Source: a virus. Taken from it: a stretch of 64,000 nt of DNA. Made by a program: the position numbers and the translations under genes. Shown here one piece after another: positions 9,752-18,222 of this stretch. The stretch is taken from the IMG/VR virus record IMGVR_UViG_3300022752_000019, positions 100,604 through 164,603 of that record. One strand, 5' to 3'. The notes below the pieces were generated by a model. The model did no database searches. It saw only the letters and a program-made list of their open reading frames with translations, and was not told where the DNA came from. How positions within the stretch are numbered: the stretch's first letter is position 1; the number at the start of each line of letters is the position of its first letter.

Positions 9752-10144
9752 TCAACTCCGAACGCTAAAGGTCAGAGTACCCGACAAGTCTCCGATGACA
9801 GCAGGAACATCAAGCTGCGACCCGTCAGGTAGTGGGCCAGCGGACACGGGCGGGTTCGTAAGCGCCGCAGTGCCCGTAACAGCCTCAAAACGAGTGACGT
9901 CTGTTTTGACGATCGTATCGCCGTCGCTTGCGGTGTAGTGGACAACGTGCCACCCAGGGGCAGTCGGCGTAAACGTCCCGAGGTACACCCGCGTCTGTGC
10001 GTTACTCAGAGGTGCGCTCTCGGTCATCGTCACAGCAGACGACGACCCCGTCTCGATCCGGATGACCGAAACCTCTACCGTGAGGCCCGAGGTCGGGTGG
10101 TAAAACGCAAGCGTATATGGAGTGCCGATGGTGGCAGTCGTCAC
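9752..10144 (-). CDS. Small Ig-like virion protein
   Basis: A 130-aa beta-rich protein with an Ig-like core (RVYLGTFTPTAPGWHVVHYT) similar in pattern to the larger Ig-like neighbours. It starts at GTG 10144, overlapping the previous stop as GTGA, with GGAGGGATGC as SD. The tail is Pro/Ser-rich. The function is inferred from context as a tail surface component. Confidence 0.74.
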   Translation of the reverse strand: MTTATIGTPYTLAFYHPTSGLTVEVSVIRIETGSSSAVTMTESAPLSNAQTRVYLGTFTPTAPGWHVVHYTASDGDTIVKTDVTRFEAVTGTAALTNPPVSAGPLPDGSQLDVPAVIGDLSGTLTFSVRS

Positions 10145-10647
10145 GCATCCCTCCTCAGAAGGTCAGAGAGCGACCCTCCGTAAGACCCGTAGATGCAGTT
10201 GATCTTGGTGAACTTCAAGCCGTCGAAGGCACCGCAGAAGCTCATCTTCTTAGTAGGGCTGTTGTAGAGGGCCATGAGATACCACGGGAAGTCTCCCTCC
10301 TCGATGATTTCCTGCGGCATTCCCAGAAGTTGCTCTCCCTTGGCGACGCCCGGAGAGCCCGACCACTTTGCTTTCGGGACGGGAAGTCCCGGCAGCACGA
10401 CGAGGTACGCGTAAGTCTTGGGGTCGCCGACAATCTTCAGTGCCGACTCTACGTCTTCTGGGATGAAGAGAAACGGCAGTGTAGGTAGCCCGGGGATGCC
10501 ATCATCCAACTCGAACGTGTAGATCTGCGCGAGCAGCGGGCGAGTTTGAGCTTCTCGCTGCTCGACAAGATCATCAATCAGAAACCGACTCCAGGCCAGC
10601 CCGATTTCATCAGGATGGATTAGGCCGTCCAGATTCGCCACCGCCAT
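10141..10647 (-). CDS. Tail/baseplate-region protein, unknown
   Basis: A 168-aa protein from ATG 10647, chosen because GGAG lies about 5 nt upstream. It overlaps the preceding gene by 38 nt in another frame. It is mixed alpha/beta with aromatic patches (PWYLMALYNSPTKKMSFCGAF). No family was recognised. Its position between the fibre-like gene and the Ig-like genes suggests a virion role. Confidence 0.72.
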   Translation of the reverse strand: MAVANLDGLIHPDEIGLAWSRFLIDDLVEQREAQTRPLLAQIYTFELDDGIPGLPTLPFLFIPEDVESALKIVGDPKTYAYLVVLPGLPVPKAKWSGSPGVAKGEQLLGMPQEIIEEGDFPWYLMALYNSPTKKMSFCGAFDGLKFTKINCIYGSYGGSLSDLLRRDA

Positions 10648-10978
10648 GCTTACTCCGCAACGTCTTGTAGATCTCGGCTGCCGTGACAACTGCATCCTTC
10701 GCCAGCGCCGGACTCAGCCTCGAGATCATAGCCGCTACAGTCTTGGTGGGAAAGGGCAAGGATGCTGCGCTGACGAGAGAACAGACCCCAAGGATCTCCT
10801 TGACGGCCGAGTACTCGGCAGGAGTCAGAATCGTGGTCCGCTCTCCGCTCAGCGAGTAGATGTCTCCCGTTTCGGTATCGAAGATGGCCTTCTCGCCCTC
10901 GAAACCCTCCATGACCGCCTTGACTGCGGCATCCAGCGTCTTCTTCGCGCGCTTCTTTCCACCGATGAACGCAAACAT
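10610..10978 (-). CDS. Small protein downstream of the fibre-like gene
   Basis: A 122-aa protein with strong SD GGAGGACTC before ATG 10978. The N-terminus is basic (GGKKRAKK); the middle reads DTETGDIYSLSGERTTILTPAEYSAVKEIL and the C-terminus is helical. No domain was recognised. The GC hairpin at 10997-11025 separates it from the fibre-like gene. Confidence 0.74.
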   Translation of the reverse strand: MFAFIGGKKRAKKTLDAAVKAVMEGFEGEKAIFDTETGDIYSLSGERTTILTPAEYSAVKEILGVCSLVSAASLPFPTKTVAAMISRLSPALAKDAVVTAAEIYKTLRSKHGGGESGRPNPS

Positions 10979-10996
10979 GAGTCCTCCGAATGCAAC

Positions 10997-11025
10997 GAGG
11001 CCCCGGCGGGTTGCGCCGGGGCCTC
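10997..11025 (-). terminator. GC-rich hairpin after the fibre-like gene
   Basis: GAGGCCCCGGCG pairs perfectly with CGCCGGGGCCTC around a 5-nt loop. No U-run follows on the minus strand, so it may be a partial terminator or an RNA-stability element isolating the abundant upstream message. Confidence 0.5.
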
Positions 11026-11044
11026 TACTACCTAACCGTTCAGA

Positions 11045-12772
11045 TCAGAACGCGCCGCCGCCGCCGGCCGAAGCCTGGATCGGAGAACGAACGACCATGA
11101 ACCGCTCGGAGGTGAAGGTCTGCTGCGCAGAGACAGGGTCGCTGTCGAAGCAGAGGAACTGCACCTGAACGCTCTTGTTGAAGTAGGCGGGGAGCTCGGC
11201 CCATGCCTCGAACCGACCGGCGCCCTGGCGGCTCATGTTGAACCACGAGGTGAACCCGGTCTGGTTGTTGTTGGACAGAGCCGAACCAGCCGACGCCGCG
11301 TTGTAGAGGGTCGGGTTGGAGCCGCCGCCGATCGTCTGAGCGAGGATGAGGGCCTGACCGTTGCCGAAGGTGTCCGGATCCTCGAGAGCGCCGGTCTCGC
11401 CATCGTTGATGGTGAGGCCGAAGCGAACGCGGAACGCGGCAGCCGCGGAGTAGACCTCGGAGGGCACCGAGGGGGTCAGACGGGCGTTGGTGGACACCTG
11501 GAGGGTGTCAACCACGGCCTTGATGGCCGCGATGTCAGCAGACATCGTCGCGCCCGCAGGAGCGCCGAGCTTGCTGTCGATCGCGGTCACGTCGCCAGCG
11601 ATGGCGGCCGTCTCCGTCTTGATGGCGTCCAGACCGTAGGTGGCGTTGGTCAGCTCCTCATGCGCCTCGCGCAGGAGGTAGCCGGCCGTGCCAGCCGTGG
11701 TGTAGGAAGCCAGGTCCTCAGCCCACACGTCGGTGCCAGCCAGGTTGTCGTAGATCTTCTTCAGACCCTCGGCAACGCTGACGGGGTTACCGGCGATGGC
11801 GCCGCCCGCGAACACCGCGCTCACGTCGCCGATCTCGGTCGCAAGACCGTCCACGACGCCGTCGATGGTGTCCACCTTGGTCTCGATCGAGTCGACAACC
11901 GAGTCAACGGTGTCGAGCTTGCTCTCGATGTTGCCCAGGTCGGTGTCAACGCTGTCGAGACGGGTCTCGAGGGCGCTGAGGCCGTAGGTGGCATCCTCGA
12001 CAGCCGCCTTGATCGCGTCCACGTTGCTGTCCACGGTGGCGAGGTCGCCGCTCAGAGCAGCGATCTTGCCGAACACGGTAGCAGCGGACGAGGTGTCAGC
12101 GGCGAGACCGATCAGGTCCTCAGCGGCCTCAGAAGCAGCCACGGTGCGGTCGAGCAGCGCGTCGAGACGGCCGCCGTCAGCCCAGTCACCCTGGAGCTCG
12201 TTGGTGTCGGCGAGGATCGAGGTGACGTCGCCCTGGAGCGAGCCAACCTCGGAGTCGATCGTGTCGATGAGGGACTTCAGCGCGCCGAGGCCGTCGGTGG
12301 CGTTGTCCAGGTCATCCTGAACACCGTCAACCTTGTTGAAGATCTCAGCGAGCGCAGCAGCGACAGTCGCCGGAGCAGAGATGCCCGAGAACGACTCACC
12401 ACTGACGTCGCCGATCTCAGCGGCGAGGTTGTCCACGACGGTGTCCACAGTCGCCACGTCCGTGAGGACCTGAGCGATGTGGTTGGCCGGAGCGTACGCC
12501 CACAGCGGGATACGAACCGACTCGGTGCCGGACGTAACCACCGCGTAGTACATGTTGTCCGCGGTCATGTTCGCCGAGAGGACCTTGAGCGCGTAGAGAC
12601 CGCCGCCCATGTCGTCAACGGACACGCCGGACGCGAGGGTGGAGTCGGCGCCGGAGGCGTCGTTGGCGACATAGACCGTGGCCGTCGGGTTGAGTGAGGC
12701 CGCGGACATCTGGAACGGCCAGTAGGCGTTCTTGCCAGAGGGAACGATGCGATCAAAAACCATGGTAGCCAT
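11045..12772 (-). CDS. Coiled-coil fibre-like virion protein with internal repeats
   Basis: A 575-aa protein. Residues ~1-100 are beta-rich. Residues ~100-400 form a long heptad-like region of short repeated helices (LDSVDTDLGNIESKLDTVDS, VDSIETKVDTIDGVVDGLAT), with recurring ATYGL/ATDGL blocks and two AEIGDVS-type blocks pointing to internal duplication. The C-terminal ~150 residues are a beta domain ending in GGGGAF. This is the architecture of trimeric tail fibres or long virion appendages. Codon choice is the most G/C-biased of the structural genes, consistent with strong expression. It is flanked by a hairpin downstream. Confidence 0.75.
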   Translation of the reverse strand: MATMVFDRIVPSGKNAYWPFQMSAASLNPTATVYVANDASGADSTLASGVSVDDMGGGLYALKVLSANMTADNMYYAVVTSGTESVRIPLWAYAPANHIAQVLTDVATVDTVVDNLAAEIGDVSGESFSGISAPATVAAALAEIFNKVDGVQDDLDNATDGLGALKSLIDTIDSEVGSLQGDVTSILADTNELQGDWADGGRLDALLDRTVAASEAAEDLIGLAADTSSAATVFGKIAALSGDLATVDSNVDAIKAAVEDATYGLSALETRLDSVDTDLGNIESKLDTVDSVVDSIETKVDTIDGVVDGLATEIGDVSAVFAGGAIAGNPVSVAEGLKKIYDNLAGTDVWAEDLASYTTAGTAGYLLREAHEELTNATYGLDAIKTETAAIAGDVTAIDSKLGAPAGATMSADIAAIKAVVDTLQVSTNARLTPSVPSEVYSAAAAFRVRFGLTINDGETGALEDPDTFGNGQALILAQTIGGGSNPTLYNAASAGSALSNNNQTGFTSWFNMSRQGAGRFEAWAELPAYFNKSVQVQFLCFDSDPVSAQQTFTSERFMVVRSPIQASAGGGGAF

Positions 12773-12830
12773 GGAGAACCTCTCGTCTTGGGGGTCGAAC
12801 GGAGGCGGACGCTAACTGCGTCGCTCTTGC

Positions 12831-13043
12831 TTACTGCTTACGGATCTGGTTCTTCAACGTCTGGTACGTGCTGAAGAACCTACACTCTTCAGTGGACGGC
12901 CACTTTGATTCGGCCTGGTCCAGTTCCTCTGGTGTGATGCTAAACACCCAGAACACGCGCCGACCTTCACGCTTCACAGACACGATGGAGTGCCCACGAG
13001 AGACGAGGTACGAGGCAAATGCCATGTCCTGGGTTTCAAACAT
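12831..13043 (-). CDS. DUF5659-like small protein
   Basis: A 70-aa protein. The pattern MAFASYLVSRGHSIVSVKRE followed by GRRVFWVF matches the small DUF5659-type domain found in phages, whose function is unknown. The start overlaps the preceding stop (TAATG). It closes the run of small genes after the sigma-factor gene. Confidence 0.7.
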   Translation of the reverse strand: MFETQDMAFASYLVSRGHSIVSVKREGRRVFWVFSITPEELDQAESKWPSTEECRFFSTYQTLKNQIRKQ

Positions 13044-13282
13044 TAGGAGAGGGCCGAGGAGAGAGTCGGAAAGAACTCGGAGATAAACTCTTCCGAGTGG
13101 AGACGAGACAACTCTACCGCACGGCGCCGTAGTTGTCTACTTCCCGTCCTGCCTTCGTACGCTATTAGTAGAAGTTCTTTTTCCTTTAAAAGTCTCTCCT
13201 CCTCAATGCGTAACAACTCTAACACATCACTGGCGATCGCATCAATCCGCAGAGAAAACTCCCCCGTCGTCTCGGTCGCCAT
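13043..13282 (-). CDS. Small helical protein, unknown
   Basis: A 79-aa protein, almost entirely helical with a charged central coiled coil (LLRIEEERLLKEKELLLIAYE). It overlaps the sigma-factor stop (TGATG) and the next start (TAATG), so it is translated with the sigma gene. No family was recognised. Confidence 0.72.
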   Translation of the reverse strand: MATETTGEFSLRIDAIASDVLELLRIEEERLLKEKELLLIAYEGRTGSRQLRRRAVELSRLHSEEFISEFFPTLSSALS

Positions 13283-14115
13283 CAGAAGTTTTCCTCATAC
13301 GCTTTGTACTTGTCCGCGATCTTCTTCTTGACCTGGGACACCTTAGAGTCACTCCACCCGAGGGAGCGTGCAATTTCGCCGGTCGAGGAGGTCTGCTTCT
13401 TACCGCTTAGTCCGAAGAGGTAGCTGAAGACCTGCTGCTCCTCCGTGGTCAGCTCGTACGGCAACATCTCGACAATCTCACGATGGACGGGAGACATTTC
13501 CGTAAACGGGTTGAGGTCCATCCCTCCTTCTTCGCCACCGGAGGGGATCACGAAGATGTCCGGGCGCATCTCGAGCTTGAGGCGCTCCACCTTCTTTACG
13601 CCGATCTTCATCCGGTCTGCAATCTCGAGGCTCGTCGGAGGACGCCCAAGCTCCTCGGTGAGTGAGTCCTGCGTCCGCTGAAGCTCTCCAATCTTGTGTG
13701 CCTGTGCCTCGACGATGCGCGTAAAGTTCTGATGCTTCTTCACGAAGCGGTTGAGCCCGCGCAAGTTTGTCGTCACATGGGTCGTGATCTGCGCCCCGCG
13801 CGACGGGTCGTACTTCTTAAGCGCCTTGACTGTCAGCGCGCGAGCCTCGGCTTCGATGGCAGGTCGATACATGCGCGGAGGCGCATGGCGGTTGACCTGC
13901 GCAGTGATCACCGGATTCAACGAGTTCAAGAGGGGCTGGAGCTTCTCTGGGTTCTCGTTGGAGACCTTCCACTGCCTCCAGAGGTCAAGCTCGGTCGCAG
14001 CCTTTCCGGTGTAAGGCACGGCCTTGCCGGAGGGATCTTTCTGCTCCCAGGTTTCCGGGAACTGAAAGGGATCCTTCTCTGCCAGCTTCTCAAGCCTTTC
14101 CCGGAGAGTTCTCAT
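13282..14115 (-). CDS. Phage-encoded sigma-70-family RNA polymerase sigma factor
   Basis: A 277-aa protein. Residues ~55-135 fit sigma region 2 (LTVKALKKYDPSRGAQITTH then VTTNLRGLNRFVKKH). Residues ~140-185 are region-3-like (EELGRPPTSLEIADRMKIGVKK). Residues ~220-272 form a region-4 helix-turn-helix (LTTEEQQVFSYLFGLSG... GEIARSLGWSDSKVSQVKKKI). It would direct host RNA polymerase to phage promoters. It sits inside the virion gene block with ATGA overlaps, as late sigma factors can. Its target promoters are unknown; the TAAA/GTCATAAT class seen elsewhere in this window is a candidate, by inference only. Confidence 0.85.
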   Translation of the reverse strand: MRTLRERLEKLAEKDPFQFPETWEQKDPSGKAVPYTGKAATELDLWRQWKVSNENPEKLQPLLNSLNPVITAQVNRHAPPRMYRPAIEAEARALTVKALKKYDPSRGAQITTHVTTNLRGLNRFVKKHQNFTRIVEAQAHKIGELQRTQDSLTEELGRPPTSLEIADRMKIGVKKVERLKLEMRPDIFVIPSGGEEGGMDLNPFTEMSPVHREIVEMLPYELTTEEQQVFSYLFGLSGKKQTSSTGEIARSLGWSDSKVSQVKKKIADKYKAYEENF

Positions 14116-14357
14116 CGAGACTCGACGGCCCTCTTTAGCAGCTTCGACGCTTGTTCGGCTGACACGCCAAGACGCACATTTCTGCCGTAGTGTTCCTTGT
14201 TCGTGAACAAAGAAGCAAGTTGACGGTACGCGCGTTCTGCCAGAACGTCGCGCGACTTAAACAGGTCGTCTAAGAGAAGATTGGTGTCGCGGAGGTTGAG
14301 GGTTTCCGCAGCAGACGAAAGTTGCGCCTCTGGTCTGCGCTGAAAGAGGTCACTCAT
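14112..14357 (-). CDS. Small helical protein, unknown
   Basis: An 81-aa charged helical protein (LNLRDTNLLLDDLFKSRDVL...). The start overlaps the upstream stop (TGATG) and the end overlaps the sigma-factor start (ATGA), with AGGATC as SD. No motif was recognised. Confidence 0.72.
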   Translation of the reverse strand: MSDLFQRRPEAQLSSAAETLNLRDTNLLLDDLFKSRDVLAERAYRQLASLFTNKEHYGRNVRLGVSAEQASKLLKRAVESR

Positions 14358-14590
14358 CAGTGGGATCCTTTCATGGCTGCGAGCTGGTGAGCGGTTTGCA
14401 GGTCTCGTAGCTGACGGCTATTCCTACCTTCTTTTAGATCTCGTAGCGAGCCTCCCGCATACATCCCTCCTCCGAGAAGACCGATAGAAGCAAGGCCGCC
14501 GAGAGCCTTTTGATCTGGAGTAAGAGACGCAATGGACGCCATCTTGTCAAGTTCTGCAAAAAAGCCTTGAAACACAGCCCGACTGATCAT
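14357..14590 (-). CDS. Small protein with one hydrophobic segment
   Basis: A 77-aa protein. A Gly/Leu/Ala-rich hydrophobic stretch at ~30-48 (LGGLASIGLLGGGMYAGGSL) may cross a membrane, and the tail is basic and Gln-rich. SD GAGAGGG lies upstream of ATG 14590. Its function is unknown. Confidence 0.7.
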   Translation of the reverse strand: MISRAVFQGFFAELDKMASIASLTPDQKALGGLASIGLLGGGMYAGGSLRDLKEGRNSRQLRDLQTAHQLAAMKGSH

Positions 14591-14592
14591 AG

Positions 14593-17500
14593 CTACCCTC
14601 TCTTACCGATTCCGGTGATTGAAGTTACCCCTAACGCGCTGTTTCCGTCAATGGCAGAGACGTAGTCTTTGACCCTTTTTGCGCGCTCAGCACGCGGGTC
14701 AAGTCTGGTAGCCTCCTGCTTGTCGATTGTAAACGGATCTTGGCCCCCGGAGTGCCCAGTGTGCCTAAGCCCGGCATCCAAGATGTCCAGGAACTCAAGT
14801 TCTGTCCCGTAGTCGCTACGGCCGAAGTTTACCGCGTTGGAGTGGAAGCCTCCATAGTACTTTGCATCCGCAGGCAACGGCGAGGGCGGCGGAGGCTCGA
14901 CGTTTACGACTGCTTTTTTTGTAGTGTCATACCTGACCCGTTTCGAGCCGAGGACCTCGGAGAACGTCGCAACATCTCTGCGCGTATACTCGTAGATCCA
15001 CTCAAGCGGATCGGGCGCGATCTCTCCAGAAGACCCAGAGTCCACGCGAGCTACCTGCTTTGCGTAGGTGATGCAGAGCTGATCTACGGCCTCTTCCACG
15101 CTGTTTACTGAGAACTTGGAGTTCTGCACGTCATCGACGATCGCGCGCGTACCGAAGAACGGGTCGTAGATCTCACTCGAAATCCGCTCGGCCCCGTACG
15201 CATCCGACATCCAAATCGGACGCAGTGACTCCTCGACTGGTAAAATCTTCTCTGGATCGACTTGGCCGCCAAGGTCCGCCTCGAACTGCGAACCGGGCAG
15301 GATTAGCGGCATGTAACTAATAACATATTGTCCACTGTTATAGAAAAACCGTGTAAGCACGATGTCCGTCTCAGAATCCAGCGGTCCGAGATCGAACTCA
15401 GTTGGAAGCGCCGTGCTGATCGAGATCTCAGTGTTGTCTGTGTCCTCTACGCCGTCACTGGTATCTTGCGCCTCGACTGCCGTTCGGACCCATACAAGCG
15501 TTGGAGTTCCCGTCCACGACCCGGACTTGACGTCCTTGCCTCGGTAACGAACACTCTTAAACGTGGTGACGCTTGTCTCAGCCTCATCGCTGCTTGCATC
15601 GTAGGAGGCTCCCACTGCGGGAAGGCTGGTTGGGTCAATGACCTGCTTTGGAGTAGCGCCATACTGGACCTCGAACAGCTGCGCGTCGTTCAGAAGATCC
15701 TCGATCTTAGACCGCTTAAATGAAGCAGCGATCGCCGCCCAACCGAAGTCGAAATCTTTCCCACTTTCGGCTACGGTCCTCTTTTGACCCATCGGAATGA
15801 AAATCCCTTCACCACCAAGCTGTTGATCCGCTCGAGACGGGTCTTGGATCTCAAGGGTTCCTTCACGGTTAATCAGCGTCGAGAACAGGTCGTCGGTCTT
15901 GTCTCCCGTGCGATGTGACCGAACATGTGTCAGTCGAACCTGGGTCTGCGACCCCGCCTGAGAGATAGAATGAGTGACGGCCTGAACCATTCCCAGCTTA
16001 AAGCTTCGGTTTAGACGAAAGTCAGGGTTGCCTGCCTCCTCGGAGGTAATTACCGCGTCGATGACTACTCCTGGAAAGCCGCAGATGATGTGAGGGCTAA
16101 ATGCAAGTGACACCGACGCCTGACGAGCCTGATACCGCTCATTCAGAAGATGGAAGTGCGCAATCTTGGGGGCGTAAAGGGCAAGCTCTCCAGTCTCGTC
16201 CGTCTCAGTCGTCGATGCTCCGGAGTCCTTGTTGATGTAGAACATCGTATCGAGCATGCGCTCAAACTTCGGCACGACTCCGCTGAACTTCTCGTGGTCG
16301 TAGATGATGATCTCGGCCGCACTGTTGAGGCCTTGGCTTTCGAGCGAAGCACGCCCGTTGATCTGCGGAGCGAAGATGGTGTTGCTGACTGCGGCGCTGT
16401 TCTCCGCAAACTCAAATCCGACGTTTAGAGACAGTCGCGAGGTTTCGCGCATCATCTCTCTTTGCGCTGTAAATGCTTGGATCATGTCGGGAAACATGAC
16501 ATTGCTGCGCGGAGGGGACACGAACCACACGTCAGGACGTAGAACAAACGAGTGCAGGCGCTCACGCGGACTCGTCGGACCAGAATCCAGCCTTACATCC
16601 TCAACGGTAGTCGGCGTAACCCCCGGGATGTCTGCGTACTGCACATGAACTGGATCGTTGCCGATTCCAAGGATGGAGTCGAAAAGGGGGTCAATTTTTT
16701 GACCACGGCCAATCTTAAGGAGCACATGAAGCAGAGGGGTCTTGGCCCCGCTTAAGATAGCACCGAATGTCCTCCAGTCCTCTGCAAGGATGAGATCCGA
16801 AGTCAGCAATTCTTGGCTGCTAGAGTAGATCGTGGCGTAGATATCCGGATAGGCAACAATCCGTGCACGGAGCTGTGCAACGTCGGTCACGGAGACGTCT
16901 CTCAGGCTCAGTCGATAAAGGGCGTTTCTGAGCCTCAGATACCAACTTCCTTGACCGTCAACACGCTCCAAGCCCTTCCCCGGTGCGTGCGTCTTATAAG
17001 GCATTCTCACGTTACCCAGCGCAGGAGCGTCTACCGGGCCCAGGATCTTTGCTTTCGTGACCTTGTCTTGGTCCAGGTATCTAAAGCGAATATCGATAGC
17101 AAGGCCTCGCTCGTGCGCCGTGAGTGTCTCGTCCCCAGGCGCGTTCTCTCTGTACGCAGACGTGATGTAGACCTCTGCCGGACCTCCCTTCAGAACTCCA
17201 CGTCGAAGAGTGTCATCTACTATCTTAAGGAACGGAGTTACCTCGTCTACGAACTTCTTTGAGAGGGACAACGTATTCGCGCGTCCTGACGCCGCAAATT
17301 CGCTGAAGGTTGCGTCCTGTGACGTCTCTGCCAGTGGGATCGAGAACTCGGGTACGTCCCGATTTGGGTACGTTGGCTTAGTAAGGCTGACTCCTGGGAC
17401 ATACTTTGCCACAGGGTTCGGCACCATCGCGTACATGATGTAGTTCAGGACAATGTCTACGACCCGCCTGAAGGAGATGACGCTTCCCTCAGAGCCAATC

Positions 17501-18222
17501 TTGTTCCTGAGCCAGTCGGAGAACTGCACTGCATCGAAGATCTTCGCGGCAGTTTCTCCGGAGTCAGCTACGAGCGTCTCCAGCAGGCGTACTTGCCGCT
17601 CATGGACAGTCGTCCACTGATTGACTCCGTAGGTGTGGCCCTGAACGCCCACCAGTCTTTCGATAATCGCAAGTAGACCTCCCAACACACTCGAGCTGAC
17701 GGGGCTGGCGGAACTTGTAGGTCCGAGCTGAGAAAGCTGCCGAATCATCTCGGAGGGCGAGTTGATGATGTTGTCAAACTCAGAGTCCAGCGTTGCAAGG
17801 AACCTCGAGCTGTTTGCTAAGATTGGATTATTTTGGTCATCGCTGGTAGTGAAATTCATGCTGTAGATGTAAGAGGTATCGAGGACGTTCGAGAAATCCA
17901 TGCAGTTGAGGGTTACGGACCGCGACCCCATTCCAACTTTGCTCTGAGAAATGCTGAATACTTCGCCGCAAAACAGCAACCTGTAGTCGCTGTTGTCTGG
18001 GCTACTCTTTCCGCTGTTCTTGAATTTGATGTGGTCAAGGTAGAAGAGGTGGACAATCGTTCTTGGGAGGATCAGGTCTACCGTGTCGTGTGGGACGATG
18101 TCGATGCTTGCGGTCGCGGCCGTACCTACCGCAGCACTGACCGAGGCTCCGATCACGGGAACTTGGATCCCTTCGAGGTAGAGCCGCAGGTCAAGGAGGT
18201 AGCCAGGCGCAGACTGCATCAT
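14593..18222 (-). CDS. Tail hub/baseplate protein with embedded M15-type peptidase motif
   Basis: A 1209-aa protein. Around residues 345-440 sits a peptidase-M15-like segment: YITSAYREN, then H370-x-x-G-x-A-x-D377 (TAHERGLAIDI), the Zn-binding pattern of D,D-carboxypeptidase/endopeptidase enzymes. This suggests a wall-cutting activity carried on the tail tip for DNA entry. The rest is beta-rich hub-like sequence with no recognised domain; the C-terminal ~250 residues are acidic and irregular. It follows the tape measure and tail-tube-like genes, where hub genes normally lie. The second metal histidine is not obvious, so activity is uncertain. Confidence 0.75.
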   Translation of the reverse strand: MMQSAPGYLLDLRLYLEGIQVPVIGASVSAAVGTAATASIDIVPHDTVDLILPRTIVHLFYLDHIKFKNSGKSSPDNSDYRLLFCGEVFSISQSKVGMGSRSVTLNCMDFSNVLDTSYIYSMNFTTSDDQNNPILANSSRFLATLDSEFDNIINSPSEMIRQLSQLGPTSSASPVSSSVLGGLLAIIERLVGVQGHTYGVNQWTTVHERQVRLLETLVADSGETAAKIFDAVQFSDWLRNKIGSEGSVISFRRVVDIVLNYIMYAMVPNPVAKYVPGVSLTKPTYPNRDVPEFSIPLAETSQDATFSEFAASGRANTLSLSKKFVDEVTPFLKIVDDTLRRGVLKGGPAEVYITSAYRENAPGDETLTAHERGLAIDIRFRYLDQDKVTKAKILGPVDAPALGNVRMPYKTHAPGKGLERVDGQGSWYLRLRNALYRLSLRDVSVTDVAQLRARIVAYPDIYATIYSSSQELLTSDLILAEDWRTFGAILSGAKTPLLHVLLKIGRGQKIDPLFDSILGIGNDPVHVQYADIPGVTPTTVEDVRLDSGPTSPRERLHSFVLRPDVWFVSPPRSNVMFPDMIQAFTAQREMMRETSRLSLNVGFEFAENSAAVSNTIFAPQINGRASLESQGLNSAAEIIIYDHEKFSGVVPKFERMLDTMFYINKDSGASTTETDETGELALYAPKIAHFHLLNERYQARQASVSLAFSPHIICGFPGVVIDAVITSEEAGNPDFRLNRSFKLGMVQAVTHSISQAGSQTQVRLTHVRSHRTGDKTDDLFSTLINREGTLEIQDPSRADQQLGGEGIFIPMGQKRTVAESGKDFDFGWAAIAASFKRSKIEDLLNDAQLFEVQYGATPKQVIDPTSLPAVGASYDASSDEAETSVTTFKSVRYRGKDVKSGSWTGTPTLVWVRTAVEAQDTSDGVEDTDNTEISISTALPTEFDLGPLDSETDIVLTRFFYNSGQYVISYMPLILPGSQFEADLGGQVDPEKILPVEESLRPIWMSDAYGAERISSEIYDPFFGTRAIVDDVQNSKFSVNSVEEAVDQLCITYAKQVARVDSGSSGEIAPDPLEWIYEYTRRDVATFSEVLGSKRVRYDTTKKAVVNVEPPPPSPLPADAKYYGGFHSNAVNFGRSDYGTELEFLDILDAGLRHTGHSGGQDPFTIDKQEATRLDPRAERAKRVKDYVSAIDGNSALGVTSITGIGKRG

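Noticed and set aside
11660-12697. 345-codon plus-strand frame opposite the fibre-like gene
   Set aside because: It mirrors the highly biased codons of the repetitive minus-strand gene, has no SD, and its Val/Asp/Glu/Arg-rich translation is a typical antisense shadow.
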